NCBI RefSeq assembly: GCF_000373745.1
Contig: NZ_KB892346.1
Location: 1-64,000, forward strand
Direction: 5' to 3'
DNA: 64,000 nt
From: Oligella ureolytica DSM 18253
GTDB taxonomy: Bacteria; Pseudomonadota; Gammaproteobacteria; Burkholderiales; Burkholderiaceae_B
Shown here: piece after piece, positions 10,229 through 19,503 of the stretch
How the letters are laid out: each line of letters opens with the position of its first letter
Position numbering within the stretch: position 1 is the stretch's first letter
The notes under the pieces: model-generated
What the model was told of the DNA's origin: nothing
Seen by the model: the letters and a program-made list of their open reading frames with translations, nothing else
Databases searched by the model: none
Translations under genes and position numbers: made by a program

Positions 10229-10519
10229 ATGAAACGTACGCAAATTTCTGCTATCGCTATTGCTTTTTCAACTCTTTTTGCCGGTCAAGCGATCGCTGCA
10301 GATACAGCGCCAGTGACACGTGCGCAAGTTAAAGCGGAACTAGTAGAAGCAATTAACAACGGCTATACCGTCGTCACCGAAAGTGGTCGTCTAGCTAAAG
10401 ATGTTTACCCTGCTAACTACACGCAAGAAAGCAGCGTTGCCAAAAGCCGCGAGGAAGTACGTCAAGAACTAGCTGAAGCCATTGAAAGCGGCTTACTTGA
10501 TAAGCACATTTCTGCTTAA
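10229..10519 (+). CDS. Secreted DUF4148 family protein
   Basis: A 96-residue small exported protein with signal peptide MKRTQISAIAIAFSTLFAGQ ending at AIAAD, then two similar segments (TRAQVKAELVEAINNGY and SREEVRQELAEAIESGL), which is the DUF4148 pattern common in Burkholderiales and of unknown function. The ATG at 10220 overlaps the AAAGGA ribosome site, so the ATG at 10229 with 8-base spacing is the better start. It is monocistronic, with its own terminator. Confidence 0.85.
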   Translation: MKRTQISAIAIAFSTLFAGQAIAADTAPVTRAQVKAELVEAINNGYTVVTESGRLAKDVYPANYTQESSVAKSREEVRQELAEAIESGLLDKHISA

Positions 10520-10543
10520 TAAGTTTCATCGCAAGTTACAGAC

Positions 10544-10583
10544 AAAGAAGCCAGAGCGTATATCCGTATGCTCTGGCTTCTTT
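10544..10583. terminator. Bidirectional terminator between DUF4148 gene and dgt
   Basis: A perfect 14-bp inverted repeat: AAAGAAGCCAGAGC (10544-10557) and GCTCTGGCTTCTTT (10570-10583) around a 12-base loop, between two convergent genes. Confidence 0.85.
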
Positions 10584-10600
10584 AATTGAATAAACCGTCT

Positions 10601-11749
10601 TTAAATCTTATATATCCGTCGGTGCTCTTTAATCGCATAACGATCTGTCATGCCGGCAATATAATCGGCAATCCCGCGAGCCTGACGATTAGCATCTTTG
10701 AAGCGATGATCCGGCGGCAGCAATCGCGGCTCATCTAAAAAAGCATCAAATAACTCATGAATCACGCGACGTGACTTGACTGCCATACGCATCACTTTAT
10801 AGTGCCTATAGAGGTTTTGCAAAAGAAACTGCTTTAACTCATCTTGTAATCCGCGCATCTCCGGTGAAAAAGCCACCAGTACCGGCGCGTTAGCAACGTC
10901 TTCAGGCGTTTTAACCCGATGCTCATTGATTTGACTTAGGGTGTACTCAGTGACATTTGTAATGAGGGTATTAATCATCCGCCTAATGGTCTCTGAAATT
11001 AAACGCTTACCCCCTAATGTCGGATACTTCTGCTTCACATCCGCATGATGTTGGGAAAAAATCTCAACCCGACTTAACTGATCTAAGTTTATCAACCCTG
11101 AGCGCAAACCATCATCAATATCATGATTGTTATACGCAATTTCATCAGCTAAATTAGCTAGTTGGGCCTCAAGTGACGGTTGTGTGCGGTCAAGAAAGCG
11201 CTGACCTACCTCACCCAAGTCTCGTGCGTTTTTTAAAGAGCAATGCTTCAAGATACCGCTACGTGTCTCAAAGGTTAAATTGAGACCGTTAAAATCCGCA
11301 TAGCGCTCTTCTAGCTCATCAACCATCCGTAAACTTTGTAAATTATGCTCAAAGCCACCGACCTCTTCAGGCAAGTGCTCGCGCATATAGTCATTTAGCG
11401 CATCTTGCCCTGCATGGCCGAAAGGCGTATGCCCCAAATCATGCGCTAAACAAATCGCCTCAACTAAATCCTCATTAATCAATAAGTTGCGTGCCAACGC
11501 TCGACCGATCTGCGCAACTTCAAGACTATGAGTTAAGCGGGTTCTAAATAAGTCGCCTTCATGATTTACAAAAACCTGGGTCTTATACTCTAACCGTCTA
11601 AATGAATGGCAATGAATAATGCGATCCCTATCACGCTGATAAGGATTACGCTTAGGATCGCTTTCTTCAGCGTAAGTACGCCCACGTGACGCCTCAGGAT
11701 GACTCGCATAAGAAGCTAAATTGGCAACGCAAATCATCGAATCAGTCAT
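10601..11749 (-). CDS. dgt: Deoxyguanosinetriphosphate triphosphohydrolase-like protein
   Basis: An HD-domain dNTP triphosphohydrolase that cleaves dNTPs to nucleoside and tripolyphosphate. Metal-binding residues appear in [25 protein letters not shown] and the later [14 protein letters not shown]. The frame stays open upstream to 11887 but that part lies inside aroB and lacks family similarity; the start is set at ATG 11749 (MTDSMICV), which overlaps the aroB stop by eight bases, giving 382 residues, normal for the family. ATG 11737 is an alternative. Last gene of the aroK-aroB-dgt operon. Confidence 0.9.
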   Translation of the reverse strand: MTDSMICVANLASYASHPEASRGRTYAEESDPKRNPYQRDRDRIIHCHSFRRLEYKTQVFVNHEGDLFRTRLTHSLEVAQIGRALARNLLINEDLVEAICLAHDLGHTPFGHAGQDALNDYMREHLPEEVGGFEHNLQSLRMVDELEERYADFNGLNLTFETRSGILKHCSLKNARDLGEVGQRFLDRTQPSLEAQLANLADEIAYNNHDIDDGLRSGLINLDQLSRVEIFSQHHADVKQKYPTLGGKRLISETIRRMINTLITNVTEYTLSQINEHRVKTPEDVANAPVLVAFSPEMRGLQDELKQFLLQNLYRHYKVMRMAVKSRRVIHELFDAFLDEPRLLPPDHRFKDANRQARGIADYIAGMTDRYAIKEHRRIYKI

Positions 11750-13037
11750 CAGAGTCAGGCCTTTTACCATCAACGCCGTAAATACCGCCGGTACGACCTG
11801 TACCCGCCCCGGCATCTCTTGCCATTTGCGCACGTCTGGCCATTTCAGCGGCAACCTCAGCACTATCAACGACGGTGCTCTCGACAACTTCCGGCGCTGC
11901 AGCCTTAACTGTTTTAGGCACTTCCGAGGCAGTGCTTGTAGACGTCGTCTCGACGTCCGCCGACGTGGTATTTTTTAGAACCAACGACACCAGCTCTTGA
12001 GGAGCCCCCTGGACCTTGGCTTGACCAATTTTATCTAAAACAACAAACTTGATCTTACCGGCAGTCGCTTTTTTGTCCAGCTTCATGGTTTCAAACCATT
12101 TATCATTACCGCCCAAGGTAGGCGCAACGGTAGGACAACCGATTTTTTCAACTAAGGCGCGCACACGTTCAACATCCTCTTTGGGAAACTGAGTAACTAA
12201 GGCTGAGAGCTCTGCCGCCTGCACCATACCGCAGCCAACCGCCTCACCATGCAACCATTCTCCATAGCCTATGCCATTTTCAATCGCGTGTGCAAAGGTA
12301 TGTCCAAAGTTTAAAATCATGCGTCGATTTGACTCTTTTTCATCCTCTTCAACCACTTGCGCTTTTAACTCACATGAACGATGAATAGCGTAAGTAATCG
12401 CTTCCGGCTCCAACGCAATAAGCTCATCTGCAAATTCCTCACACCAATCAAAGAACTCGCTATCCATAATCAAACCGTATTTGATCACTTCGGCTAGACC
12501 GGCAGATATCTCCCGCTGAGGAAGTGTCTTTAGCACATCAATATCAATATCGACAGCGATCGGCTGATAAAAAGCACCAATCAGGTTCTTACCTAGAGGA
12601 TGGTTTACAGCTGTTTTACCACCGACCGACGAATCGACCTGAGCCAGAAGCGTCGTTGGTACCTGTATAAAACGAATACCGCGCATAAAGGTGGCAGCAG
12701 CAAAACCGCCTAAATCACCGACCACGCCCCCGCCAAGCGCAACCAATACCGATTTACGATCCAGCTTATTTTCCAGCATAAAAGTAAAAACTGAATTAAG
12801 CGTGTCTAAGTTTTTGTATTGCTCACCATCCGGAATATCAAAATGATAAATGTCCTTCCCGGTAACCTTTAATGCATTGAGCGCGGCATCACCATGGAGC
12901 GCACGCACCGTAGGATTACTCAAGACAACAATGGCGCTCGCATCAGGGGGAATGGACGTACCAAGTTGCCGAAGAATATTTTTACCAATTTGAATTGGGT
13001 AACTACCACCAGGTACATTTACTCGCACAATACTCAT
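11742..13037 (-). CDS. aroB: 3-dehydroquinate synthase with C-terminal extension
   Basis: A 431-residue AroB. It makes 3-dehydroquinate from DAHP, the second step of the shikimate pathway, using NAD and a divalent metal. The NAD-binding [15 protein letters not shown] and the substrate/metal region [22 protein letters not shown] and HGEAVGCGM are present, as is GHTFAHAIE. The catalytic protein normally ends near residue 360; here about 70 further residues rich in Thr, Ser, Ala and Glu follow. The start overlaps the aroK stop by four bases (ATGA), so the two are translationally coupled. Confidence 0.95.
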   Translation of the reverse strand: MSIVRVNVPGGSYPIQIGKNILRQLGTSIPPDASAIVVLSNPTVRALHGDAALNALKVTGKDIYHFDIPDGEQYKNLDTLNSVFTFMLENKLDRKSVLVALGGGVVGDLGGFAAATFMRGIRFIQVPTTLLAQVDSSVGGKTAVNHPLGKNLIGAFYQPIAVDIDIDVLKTLPQREISAGLAEVIKYGLIMDSEFFDWCEEFADELIALEPEAITYAIHRSCELKAQVVEEDEKESNRRMILNFGHTFAHAIENGIGYGEWLHGEAVGCGMVQAAELSALVTQFPKEDVERVRALVEKIGCPTVAPTLGGNDKWFETMKLDKKATAGKIKFVVLDKIGQAKVQGAPQELVSLVLKNTTSADVETTSTSTASEVPKTVKAAAPEVVESTVVDSAEVAAEMARRAQMARDAGAGTGRTGGIYGVDGKRPDSDD

Positions 13038-13588
13038 TTATCGTCTCTTTTGGCTAATAAGTTAATAATCTGTTCAACAACGACACTCTGTGAGTCCCCT
13101 GTTGAATCAATAATATAATCCGCTGCTCCCTCATAAATCGAACGACGCTCTGCAAGCAGCTCAGTTAAACGCTGTTTAGGGTTTGGTGTGGCTAATAACG
13201 GACGGTTTTTATCACGAGCCACGCGTCGATATAATTCATCAACCCCTACTCTGAGGTAAAAAACCTGCCCACACTGCCTCATCAATTCGCGATTTTGTGG
13301 ATATAACACGGCCCCACCGCCTGTTGCTAAGATCATATCACCCTCAAGAAGCACGTCCCGCAACACTTCATTTTCGCGTTTACGGAACCCTTCCTCACCT
13401 TCGATGTCGAAGATGGTGGGAATATCTACACCGCAGCGCTCGACAATGGCATGGTCCAGATCAACAAACTTACGCCCTAATTTTTTGGCCAGAGCACGAC
13501 CAACCGTTGTTTTACCGGCACCCATCATACCGATCAGGATTATGATGTTCTTTTCAGGTAAATCACCGGGTGCTACAGTGATATTCAT
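13034..13588 (-). CDS. aroK: Shikimate kinase
   Basis: A 184-residue P-loop kinase that phosphorylates shikimate at the 3-hydroxyl. Walker A is GMMGAGKTT (20-28); DLDHAIVERCG carries the shikimate-binding Asp, FRKRENEVL the arginine/glutamate pair, ATGGGAVL the Gly-Gly-Gly motif, and RPLLATPNPKQRL the lid. First gene of aroK-aroB-dgt, divergent from mrcA across 173 AT-rich bases, an order conserved in many beta- and gammaproteobacteria. Confidence 0.96.
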   Translation of the reverse strand: MNITVAPGDLPEKNIIILIGMMGAGKTTVGRALAKKLGRKFVDLDHAIVERCGVDIPTIFDIEGEEGFRKRENEVLRDVLLEGDMILATGGGAVLYPQNRELMRQCGQVFYLRVGVDELYRRVARDKNRPLLATPNPKQRLTELLAERRSIYEGAADYIIDSTGDSQSVVVEQIINLLAKRDDK

Positions 13589-13761
13589 TGTATTTTCAAA
13601 AATTTAATATAATTTATAGTTAGTAAATATTTACACTTTAGGCAAATTTTACACATTTCCCGCTGTCTTTGTCGTTATTTTAACGCTAAACTAGGGGCTA
13701 AGCTTAAATTAGCAGCATTGTACATAGCTTCTCACGTCGCTTCTAAGCGCATTAATTACTC

Positions 13762-16236
13762 ATGAGTCAAAAAAAGCAATCTCCTAAAACTTCCGGATTC
13801 GGTTCTTTCATTAGCCGTTTTTTTGTTAAAACCCTATTTTTTGGTTTGGGTTTGGCGGTATGTGGTCTGATTTTCGGCACCCTAGTCGTCAGTTCCGTCT
13901 GGCCAAACTTGCCCAATCTCACCGCAATGACGGATTATCGTCCGCGCGTTCCCTTACGTATCTACACAGCTGACAAGATTCTTATCGCCGAATATGGCGA
14001 AGAGAGACGCAATGTCCTCCGCATTGATGAGTTCCCGGAGCATATGAAACTAGCTATATTAGCCGCCGAAGATGACAACTTCTACGAGCACTCCGGCGTT
14101 GATTGGCGAGGTGTCATACGTGCTGCGTTAGCCAATGTCTCCTCTGGTGGCCGTGCTCAAGGCGCCAGTACCATTACGATGCAGGTAGCGCGTAACTTCT
14201 ACTTAAGTTCAGAAAAGTCCTACTTACGTAAGTTTTATGAGCTTTTATTGACATATAAGATCGAAGAAAATCTTAGCAAAGATCAAATTCTAGAGCTCTA
14301 TATGAACCAAATCTATCTTGGTCATCGTTCCTATGGTTTCTCGGTCGCTGCGCGCACCTACTTCGCCAAACCTTTATCCGAGGTGACCTTAGGCGAAGCC
14401 GCTGTGTTAGCCGGCATCCCAAAAGCACCATCTGTTAATAACCCACGTACAAATCTGCAGGGTGCTTTAGATCGTCAACATTATGTCTTAGGGCGTATGC
14501 TGAGCTTAGGTTTTATTACCCAAGAAGAATATGATGAGGCCAAGGCAGAAGAAATCACCACGCGTTCTCTTCACGAGATCGAAAGTGAAGAAGCTTCACG
14601 TATCACCCAAGTCCAACGCCAAGGCCAATATGTCGCAGAGTTAGCACGCCAATTGATGTACTTAACCTATAAAGACAATGTCTATGGCCGAGGTCTTAAT
14701 GTATACACCACCGTTGACTCCAAAGATCAAGCAGCTGCTTACCATGCCTTACGCAAAAATATTATGCAATTTACGCGTAATCGCCCCTATCCCGGCCCTG
14801 AAGGCGAAGTTGAGCTAGCCGAAGGGATTGAAAAAGATGATGAGGCAATGGAAAGAATTCTCTACGACATTCGTAAAGAGCACCCAAATGACGATGATTT
14901 ATTGGTCGCCGTTGTCCTTTCTTCTGCTGCCGACAAAGTGACACTAATGCGCCGCGTTGGTGAGGTCATTGAATTGACAGGCGACGAACTAAACAATGCT
15001 CGTCGTGCGCTTCCACCTAAACCAAACAATGCCGAGCCTATTTTACGTGGCTCCATTGTGTATATTCAGCGTTTCGGCAAAGACGGTTGGTCTATTGTTA
15101 ACCAACCCGCTGTCGAAGGTGCCTTTGTTGCTTTAGATGCCAACGATGGTGCTATTCGCTCAATGATCGGTGGCTTTAACTTCAATCGAGGCGACTTTAA
15201 CCGTGTGACCCAAGCGTGGCGTCAGCCGGGTTCCACCTTTAAGCCTTTTGTCTACGCGGCAGGTTTAGAGCGAGGCATCACGCCTGAGACCCATATTTCG
15301 GATCAGCCCTTTGTGCTAACTGCCAAACAAACCGGCTCAGCACCTTGGCATCCTAAGAACTATGGCGGTCGGTACACCGAAAGTCAAACCATGCGTCGCG
15401 GTTTATATCAGTCGCGTAATATGATTTCTATTCGTGTACTGGAAGCAGTGGGCGCTGACTTTGCCCGTGATTACATTGCCCGTTTTGGTTTTGATATTCG
15501 TCGTCAACCACAAAAAAGTGCCTATTTAACCATGGCCCTTGGTGCCGGTAGTGTGACACCATTACAAATGGCGGGCGCTTATGCAGTATTTGCTAATGGC
15601 GGTTATCGAGTTAATCCTTACATTATTGACTATGTACTGGATCCCGAAGGCAATGAAATTATGCGCACTCAGCCACAAAAAGCAGATGATGAGTCCAACC
15701 GTGTGTTGGACGAGCGCACAGCCTATTTGATGAATAACTTATTACATGGTGTCGCAACCTCAGGTACCGCTGCTCGTACAAGCAGCACCTTGGGGCGCAA
15801 GGATCTCCACGGCAAAACCGGCACCACCAACCAATCGTTTGACGCATGGTATGCAGGCTACACCCCTAATTTAGTAGGTATTGCCTGGATGGGTTACGAC
15901 CAACCACGCTCCCTAGGTAGCAACGCGACCGGTGGTCAATTAGCCATGCCTATCTGGATTGAATATATGCAAACTGCCCTCAAGGGTGTGCCTGAAGAGT
16001 CTGCGGGCCCAGTACCCGATGGATTAACGAGCATGGACGGTAACTTTTACTATGATGAGTTTCCAAAAGGCAAAGCCTTCGTTAATCTCGGAACCAAAAA
16101 AGGGTCAACAACAGATAGCGGCAGCTTCATCGGTAGCGACGGTCAGCGCTTCACACCCATTCAACCTCGTCGAGATCCATTACAACAAACAATCGAGTCA
16201 TTTAATCCGACGGGCGGACCTCCTATCCGCTTCTAA
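13762..16236 (+). CDS. mrcA: Penicillin-binding protein 1A (bifunctional)
   Basis: An 824-residue class A PBP. Residues about 15-45 are a membrane anchor. The glycosyltransferase domain carries AAEDDNFYEHSGVD with the catalytic Glu, GASTITMQVARN and ELYMNQIYLG. The transpeptidase domain carries the serine nucleophile in STFK, SRN as the SxN motif and KTGTTN. It polymerises and crosslinks peptidoglycan on the periplasmic face. Length is typical. It is divergent from aroK and ends in a strong terminator. Confidence 0.96.
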   Translation: MSQKKQSPKTSGFGSFISRFFVKTLFFGLGLAVCGLIFGTLVVSSVWPNLPNLTAMTDYRPRVPLRIYTADKILIAEYGEERRNVLRIDEFPEHMKLAILAAEDDNFYEHSGVDWRGVIRAALANVSSGGRAQGASTITMQVARNFYLSSEKSYLRKFYELLLTYKIEENLSKDQILELYMNQIYLGHRSYGFSVAARTYFAKPLSEVTLGEAAVLAGIPKAPSVNNPRTNLQGALDRQHYVLGRMLSLGFITQEEYDEAKAEEITTRSLHEIESEEASRITQVQRQGQYVAELARQLMYLTYKDNVYGRGLNVYTTVDSKDQAAAYHALRKNIMQFTRNRPYPGPEGEVELAEGIEKDDEAMERILYDIRKEHPNDDDLLVAVVLSSAADKVTLMRRVGEVIELTGDELNNARRALPPKPNNAEPILRGSIVYIQRFGKDGWSIVNQPAVEGAFVALDANDGAIRSMIGGFNFNRGDFNRVTQAWRQPGSTFKPFVYAAGLERGITPETHISDQPFVLTAKQTGSAPWHPKNYGGRYTESQTMRRGLYQSRNMISIRVLEAVGADFARDYIARFGFDIRRQPQKSAYLTMALGAGSVTPLQMAGAYAVFANGGYRVNPYIIDYVLDPEGNEIMRTQPQKADDESNRVLDERTAYLMNNLLHGVATSGTAARTSSTLGRKDLHGKTGTTNQSFDAWYAGYTPNLVGIAWMGYDQPRSLGSNATGGQLAMPIWIEYMQTALKGVPEESAGPVPDGLTSMDGNFYYDEFPKGKAFVNLGTKKGSTTDSGSFIGSDGQRFTPIQPRRDPLQQTIESFNPTGGPPIRF

Positions 16237-16279
16237 ATCGTCTCACACTTGACATAGATTTGATAAGAAGAGTCGTTAT

Positions 16280-16319
16280 AATCGGTTGGTACTATCTAAG
16301 TTGCCAACCGATTTTTTTT
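16280..16319 (+). terminator. Rho-independent terminator after mrcA
   Basis: AATCGGTTGG (16280-16289) pairs with CCAACCGATT (16304-16313), followed by a run of T to 16319. Confidence 0.9.
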
Positions 16320-16445
16320 GCTTTTTAGCAAATGAGGTTTTTAGTGCTCATGTAAAAGTCTATGGTAATTACTGCATTGCAACACTAAGTAAAAACTTTT
16401 ATAGTCTATTATGTTGAATCAATAATAATTTTTTAGGAGTAGGCA

Positions 16446-18608
16446 ATGATTTATTCAGGACCCGCAATTACTGTACAGATGTTAGAAGATGGTATTGCAG
16501 AGTTTAAATTTGACTTAGAAAACGAATCAGTTAATAAATTTAACCGCGTCACCTTAGATGACTTAGCGGCCGCTATCCATGTGGTCAAAGCAAACCCACA
16601 AATCAAAGGCTTATTGGTCACTTCAGCCAAGAACTTCTTTATTGTAGGTGCTGATATTACTGAGTTTGGCGATGTTTTTTCGCATGGTCGCGACTATATC
16701 AAAAACTGGGTCATGGATATTCATCGCACTTTCAATGCATTTGAAGATTTAAATATTCCAAAAGTCGTTGCCATCAATGGTTTTGCTTTAGGCGGCGGTT
16801 TAGAAATGTGCTTAGTAAATGACTACCGCGTGATGAGCGATAAGGCACAAATCGGTCTACCTGAATTAAACCTAGGCCTTATTCCCGGCTTTGGCGGCAC
16901 AGTACGTATTGCCCGTTTAGCAGGTGCAGCCAAAGGTATTGAGTGGATTAGCACATCCTATCCTCGCAAAGCCCAGCAAGCGCTTGCTGATGGGGTAGTT
17001 GATGAGATCGCTCCGCATGACGAACTCAGAGAGGTCGCATTACAAGCCCTCAAAAAAGCCATCGCGGGCGAAATTGATTGGCAAGCAAAGCGTGCTACCA
17101 AACTACAGCCAATCGCTATGCCGCAGGGTGATTCTAAGGATTTTTTTAATAGCGTTCGAGCCGAGCTCACTAAAAAAACCAATCCTGAACAGTACCCGGC
17201 CAGCAAAGCCTTTTTAGACGTCATTGAAGAATCAGCGGATATGCCGCGTGACCAAGCAGTCGAAGTGGAAGCCAAGCACTTTGCTGATGTATGTGTAACA
17301 CCACAAGCTGATGCCTTAATCGGTTTATTCCTTTCCGACCAAGTCATTAAGCGTATCGCAAAGAAAAACTCCGCCGATGCGCTGGAAGTTAATAAAGCAG
17401 CCGTTTTAGGTTCCGGTATCATGGGCGGCGGCATCGCTTACCAAGCAGCGACTAAGGGCACACCAATCATCATGAAAGATATTGGTCAAGACGCATTAGA
17501 TTTAGGCATGGCAGAAGCCGAGAAGCAGCTAAATCGCCAGCTCCAAAGAGGCCGTATTACTGAAGACAAAAAAGCCGCTACATTAGCCTTAATTACGCCT
17601 CAACTCTCTTATGACGGTTTTGACGAAGTTGATATCGTCATTGAAGCGGTCACTGAAAATAGTAAAGTAAAAGAAGCGGTCCTTACAGAGGTAGAAAACG
17701 AAATCCGTGACAATGCTATCTTAGCGTCAAATACCTCAACCATTTCTATCACGGAACTGGCCAAGACACTAAAACGCCCGGCTAACTTCGTAGGTATGCA
17801 CTTTTTTAACCCGGTTCCGCTCATGCCCTTAGTCGAAGTCATCCGCGGCAAAGAAAGTTCACCTACCGCTGTTTCGACGGCTGTTGCTTTAGCAACAAAA
17901 ATGGGCAAATCGCCTATTGTGGTTGAAGACTGCCCCGGCTTCTTAGTCAATCGCGTCCTGTTCCCTTATTTTGATGCCTTTGATTTACTGCTCAAAGAAG
18001 GTGCTTGTATCCAAAAAATCGACCAAGTCATGGAAGACTTCGGTTGGCCTATGGGTCCGGCGTATTTATCCGATGTAATTGGCTTAGACACTTGTGTACA
18101 TGCCTCTGATGTATTGGCTGAAGGCTTCCCTGACCGTATGAAACCCAGTTTCAAGGGAGCTACTAAGGTGCTATTTGAAGCCAATCGCTTAGGACAAAAA
18201 AATGGCAAAGGTTTTTATATGTACGAGGCTGACGAAAGCGGTCGCCAACGCAAAGCCTTTGACCCTGAGATTAAAGAGTTACTAGCAGAGCATATAGATG
18301 CCGCAGATGGTCCGGGCTCAGTGGAGTTTTCTGACGACGCGATTAGAGACCGCCTCATGCTGACGATGTGTAATGAAGTCGCTCGCTGTATTGATGAAAA
18401 AATTGTCTCTAGCCCTGATGAAGCAGATATGGCCTTGATCATGGGTCTTGGCTTCCCTAAATTCCGCGGTGGTGCCTTACGCTACATTGATCAAACCGGT
18501 CTGAGCGATTATGTGGCCCTCTGCGATCGCTATGCGCACTTAGGTAAAGCCTATGAAGCACCACAAATCTTACGCGATATGGCCGCCAAAGGTGAGACCT
18601 TCTTTTAA
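16446..18608 (+). CDS. fadB: Fatty acid oxidation complex alpha subunit (enoyl-CoA hydratase / 3-hydroxyacyl-CoA dehydrogenase)
   Basis: A 720-residue FadB-type fusion. Residues 1 to about 190 are a crotonase fold (NFFIVGADITEF, ALGGGLEMCLVNDYR, GLIPGFGGTVRIARLAG). A linker is followed by the NAD-binding domain with GSGIMGGGIAYQ from about residue 322, ASNTSTISITELA, GMHFFNPVPLMPLVEVI and the C-terminal HAD domains (DCPGFLVNRVLFPY). It carries out hydration and dehydrogenation of acyl-CoA in beta-oxidation. It starts 10 bases after TTAGGAGTAGGC. No fadA thiolase lies next to it, so the partner must be elsewhere. Confidence 0.93.
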   Translation: MIYSGPAITVQMLEDGIAEFKFDLENESVNKFNRVTLDDLAAAIHVVKANPQIKGLLVTSAKNFFIVGADITEFGDVFSHGRDYIKNWVMDIHRTFNAFEDLNIPKVVAINGFALGGGLEMCLVNDYRVMSDKAQIGLPELNLGLIPGFGGTVRIARLAGAAKGIEWISTSYPRKAQQALADGVVDEIAPHDELREVALQALKKAIAGEIDWQAKRATKLQPIAMPQGDSKDFFNSVRAELTKKTNPEQYPASKAFLDVIEESADMPRDQAVEVEAKHFADVCVTPQADALIGLFLSDQVIKRIAKKNSADALEVNKAAVLGSGIMGGGIAYQAATKGTPIIMKDIGQDALDLGMAEAEKQLNRQLQRGRITEDKKAATLALITPQLSYDGFDEVDIVIEAVTENSKVKEAVLTEVENEIRDNAILASNTSTISITELAKTLKRPANFVGMHFFNPVPLMPLVEVIRGKESSPTAVSTAVALATKMGKSPIVVEDCPGFLVNRVLFPYFDAFDLLLKEGACIQKIDQVMEDFGWPMGPAYLSDVIGLDTCVHASDVLAEGFPDRMKPSFKGATKVLFEANRLGQKNGKGFYMYEADESGRQRKAFDPEIKELLAEHIDAADGPGSVEFSDDAIRDRLMLTMCNEVARCIDEKIVSSPDEADMALIMGLGFPKFRGGALRYIDQTGLSDYVALCDRYAHLGKAYEAPQILRDMAAKGETFF

Positions 18609-18635
18609 AGAGGTCCTAAGCACAATCAGCTAAAG

Positions 18636-18676
18636 CAGAAGAGCCGCTCTATGTATGTTATAGAGCGGCTCTTCTG
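18636..18676. terminator. Bidirectional terminator between fadB and cyaY
   Basis: A perfect 17-bp inverted repeat, CAGAAGAGCCGCTCTAT (18636-18652) with ATAGAGCGGCTCTTCTG (18660-18676), 7-base loop, between convergent genes. Confidence 0.85.
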
Positions 18677-18711
18677 TAAACTGAAAGATAGTCGTGTAGC
18701 GTAAGCTAGGT

Positions 18712-19044
18712 TTAAGGAATTGTCACCTTAAGCTCTTGACCGGCTAACTGCGTACAGAGCTCAGACAAGCGCTCATCCAAGTTAATACCGCCACGGGTAT
18801 CAACCCACTTACCATCTTGGTAGCCATAGTGCCAAGCGCCGCTAGGAGCAGCTAACCACATCTCTTGTAACGGGGATTGGCTATTTAGCACTAAGTGATC
18901 GGTACGGTTAAAGACGATAGTTAAAACTTGGCCATCAATGGTGGTGTCCAAGTCTAAGTCTAAATCTTCAAACCAACCCTCTGCTTGATCTTCTACTTCT
19001 GCCAAAATAGCATCCGCTAAGGCAAGGAATTCAGATTCTGTCAT
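18712..19044 (-). CDS. cyaY: Iron-sulfur cluster assembly protein CyaY (frataxin homologue)
   Basis: A 110-residue frataxin-like protein with an acidic first helix (ALADAILAEVEDQAEGWFEDLDLDLD) that binds iron, followed by the beta sheet with LTIVFNRTDHLVLN, EMWLAAPSGAWHYGY and WVDTRGG. It modulates iron delivery to the IscS/IscU machinery. It is divergent from lptM-lysA, the arrangement usual in proteobacteria. Confidence 0.95.
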   Translation of the reverse strand: MTESEFLALADAILAEVEDQAEGWFEDLDLDLDTTIDGQVLTIVFNRTDHLVLNSQSPLQEMWLAAPSGAWHYGYQDGKWVDTRGGINLDERLSELCTQLAGQELKVTIP

Positions 19045-19138
19045 AATGTAATATCTTCTAAATCAATCGGTTTAAACAGGTAAAGCTTTTAAGATACTAT
19101 AACAAAGCATCTTATCATTTACTGATTACTTAGAATTT

Positions 19139-19459
19139 ATGTTAATAAAATTATTTAATCAAACCAAGAACGTCCTTGAGGTCGGTGTGGCTACTCAGAA
19201 AAACATAATACTTACGCTGGCTTTGGTGCTACTGCTTTCAGCATGCGGTCAAAAAACGCCTGTCTATTTACCTTCTGCCAGCCAACAGCGTGAGTTGGAT
19301 GAGCGAGATGCCCGTATCAAAGCACGCAAAGAAGCGCTTAAAAATGAAACTGCTGAGCAAAAAGCTGCTCGCAAAGCTCGCATTGAGTATGGTCGTCAAC
19401 GCGCAGAAGACTACCGAAAATCTCAAGAAGCACTAAAAAGCGATACCCCTCAACACTAA
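19139..19459 (+). CDS. lptM: Small lipoprotein LptM (YifL-like)
   Basis: A short outer-membrane lipoprotein with lipobox LLSAC followed by GQKTPVYLPS, the hallmark GQKGPLYLP-like segment of LptM, which helps maturation of the LPS translocon LptDE. The C-terminal half is a charged helix rich in Lys, Arg and Glu. The ATG at 19139 gives an unusually long pre-lipobox leader; GTG at 19187, preceded by GAGG, would give a normal 20-residue signal and is the likelier start. It lies just before lysA, as usual. Confidence 0.82.
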   Translation: MLIKLFNQTKNVLEVGVATQKNIILTLALVLLLSACGQKTPVYLPSASQQRELDERDARIKARKEALKNETAEQKAARKARIEYGRQRAEDYRKSQEALKSDTPQH

Positions 19460-19503
19460 ACAAAAATAATCAATCAACACCTTAGCAAAATTTTATTATT
19501 AAA

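Noticed and set aside
11750-11887. Longer N-terminus for dgt
   Set aside because: The extra 46 codons lie inside aroB, and related enzymes begin near MTDSM.
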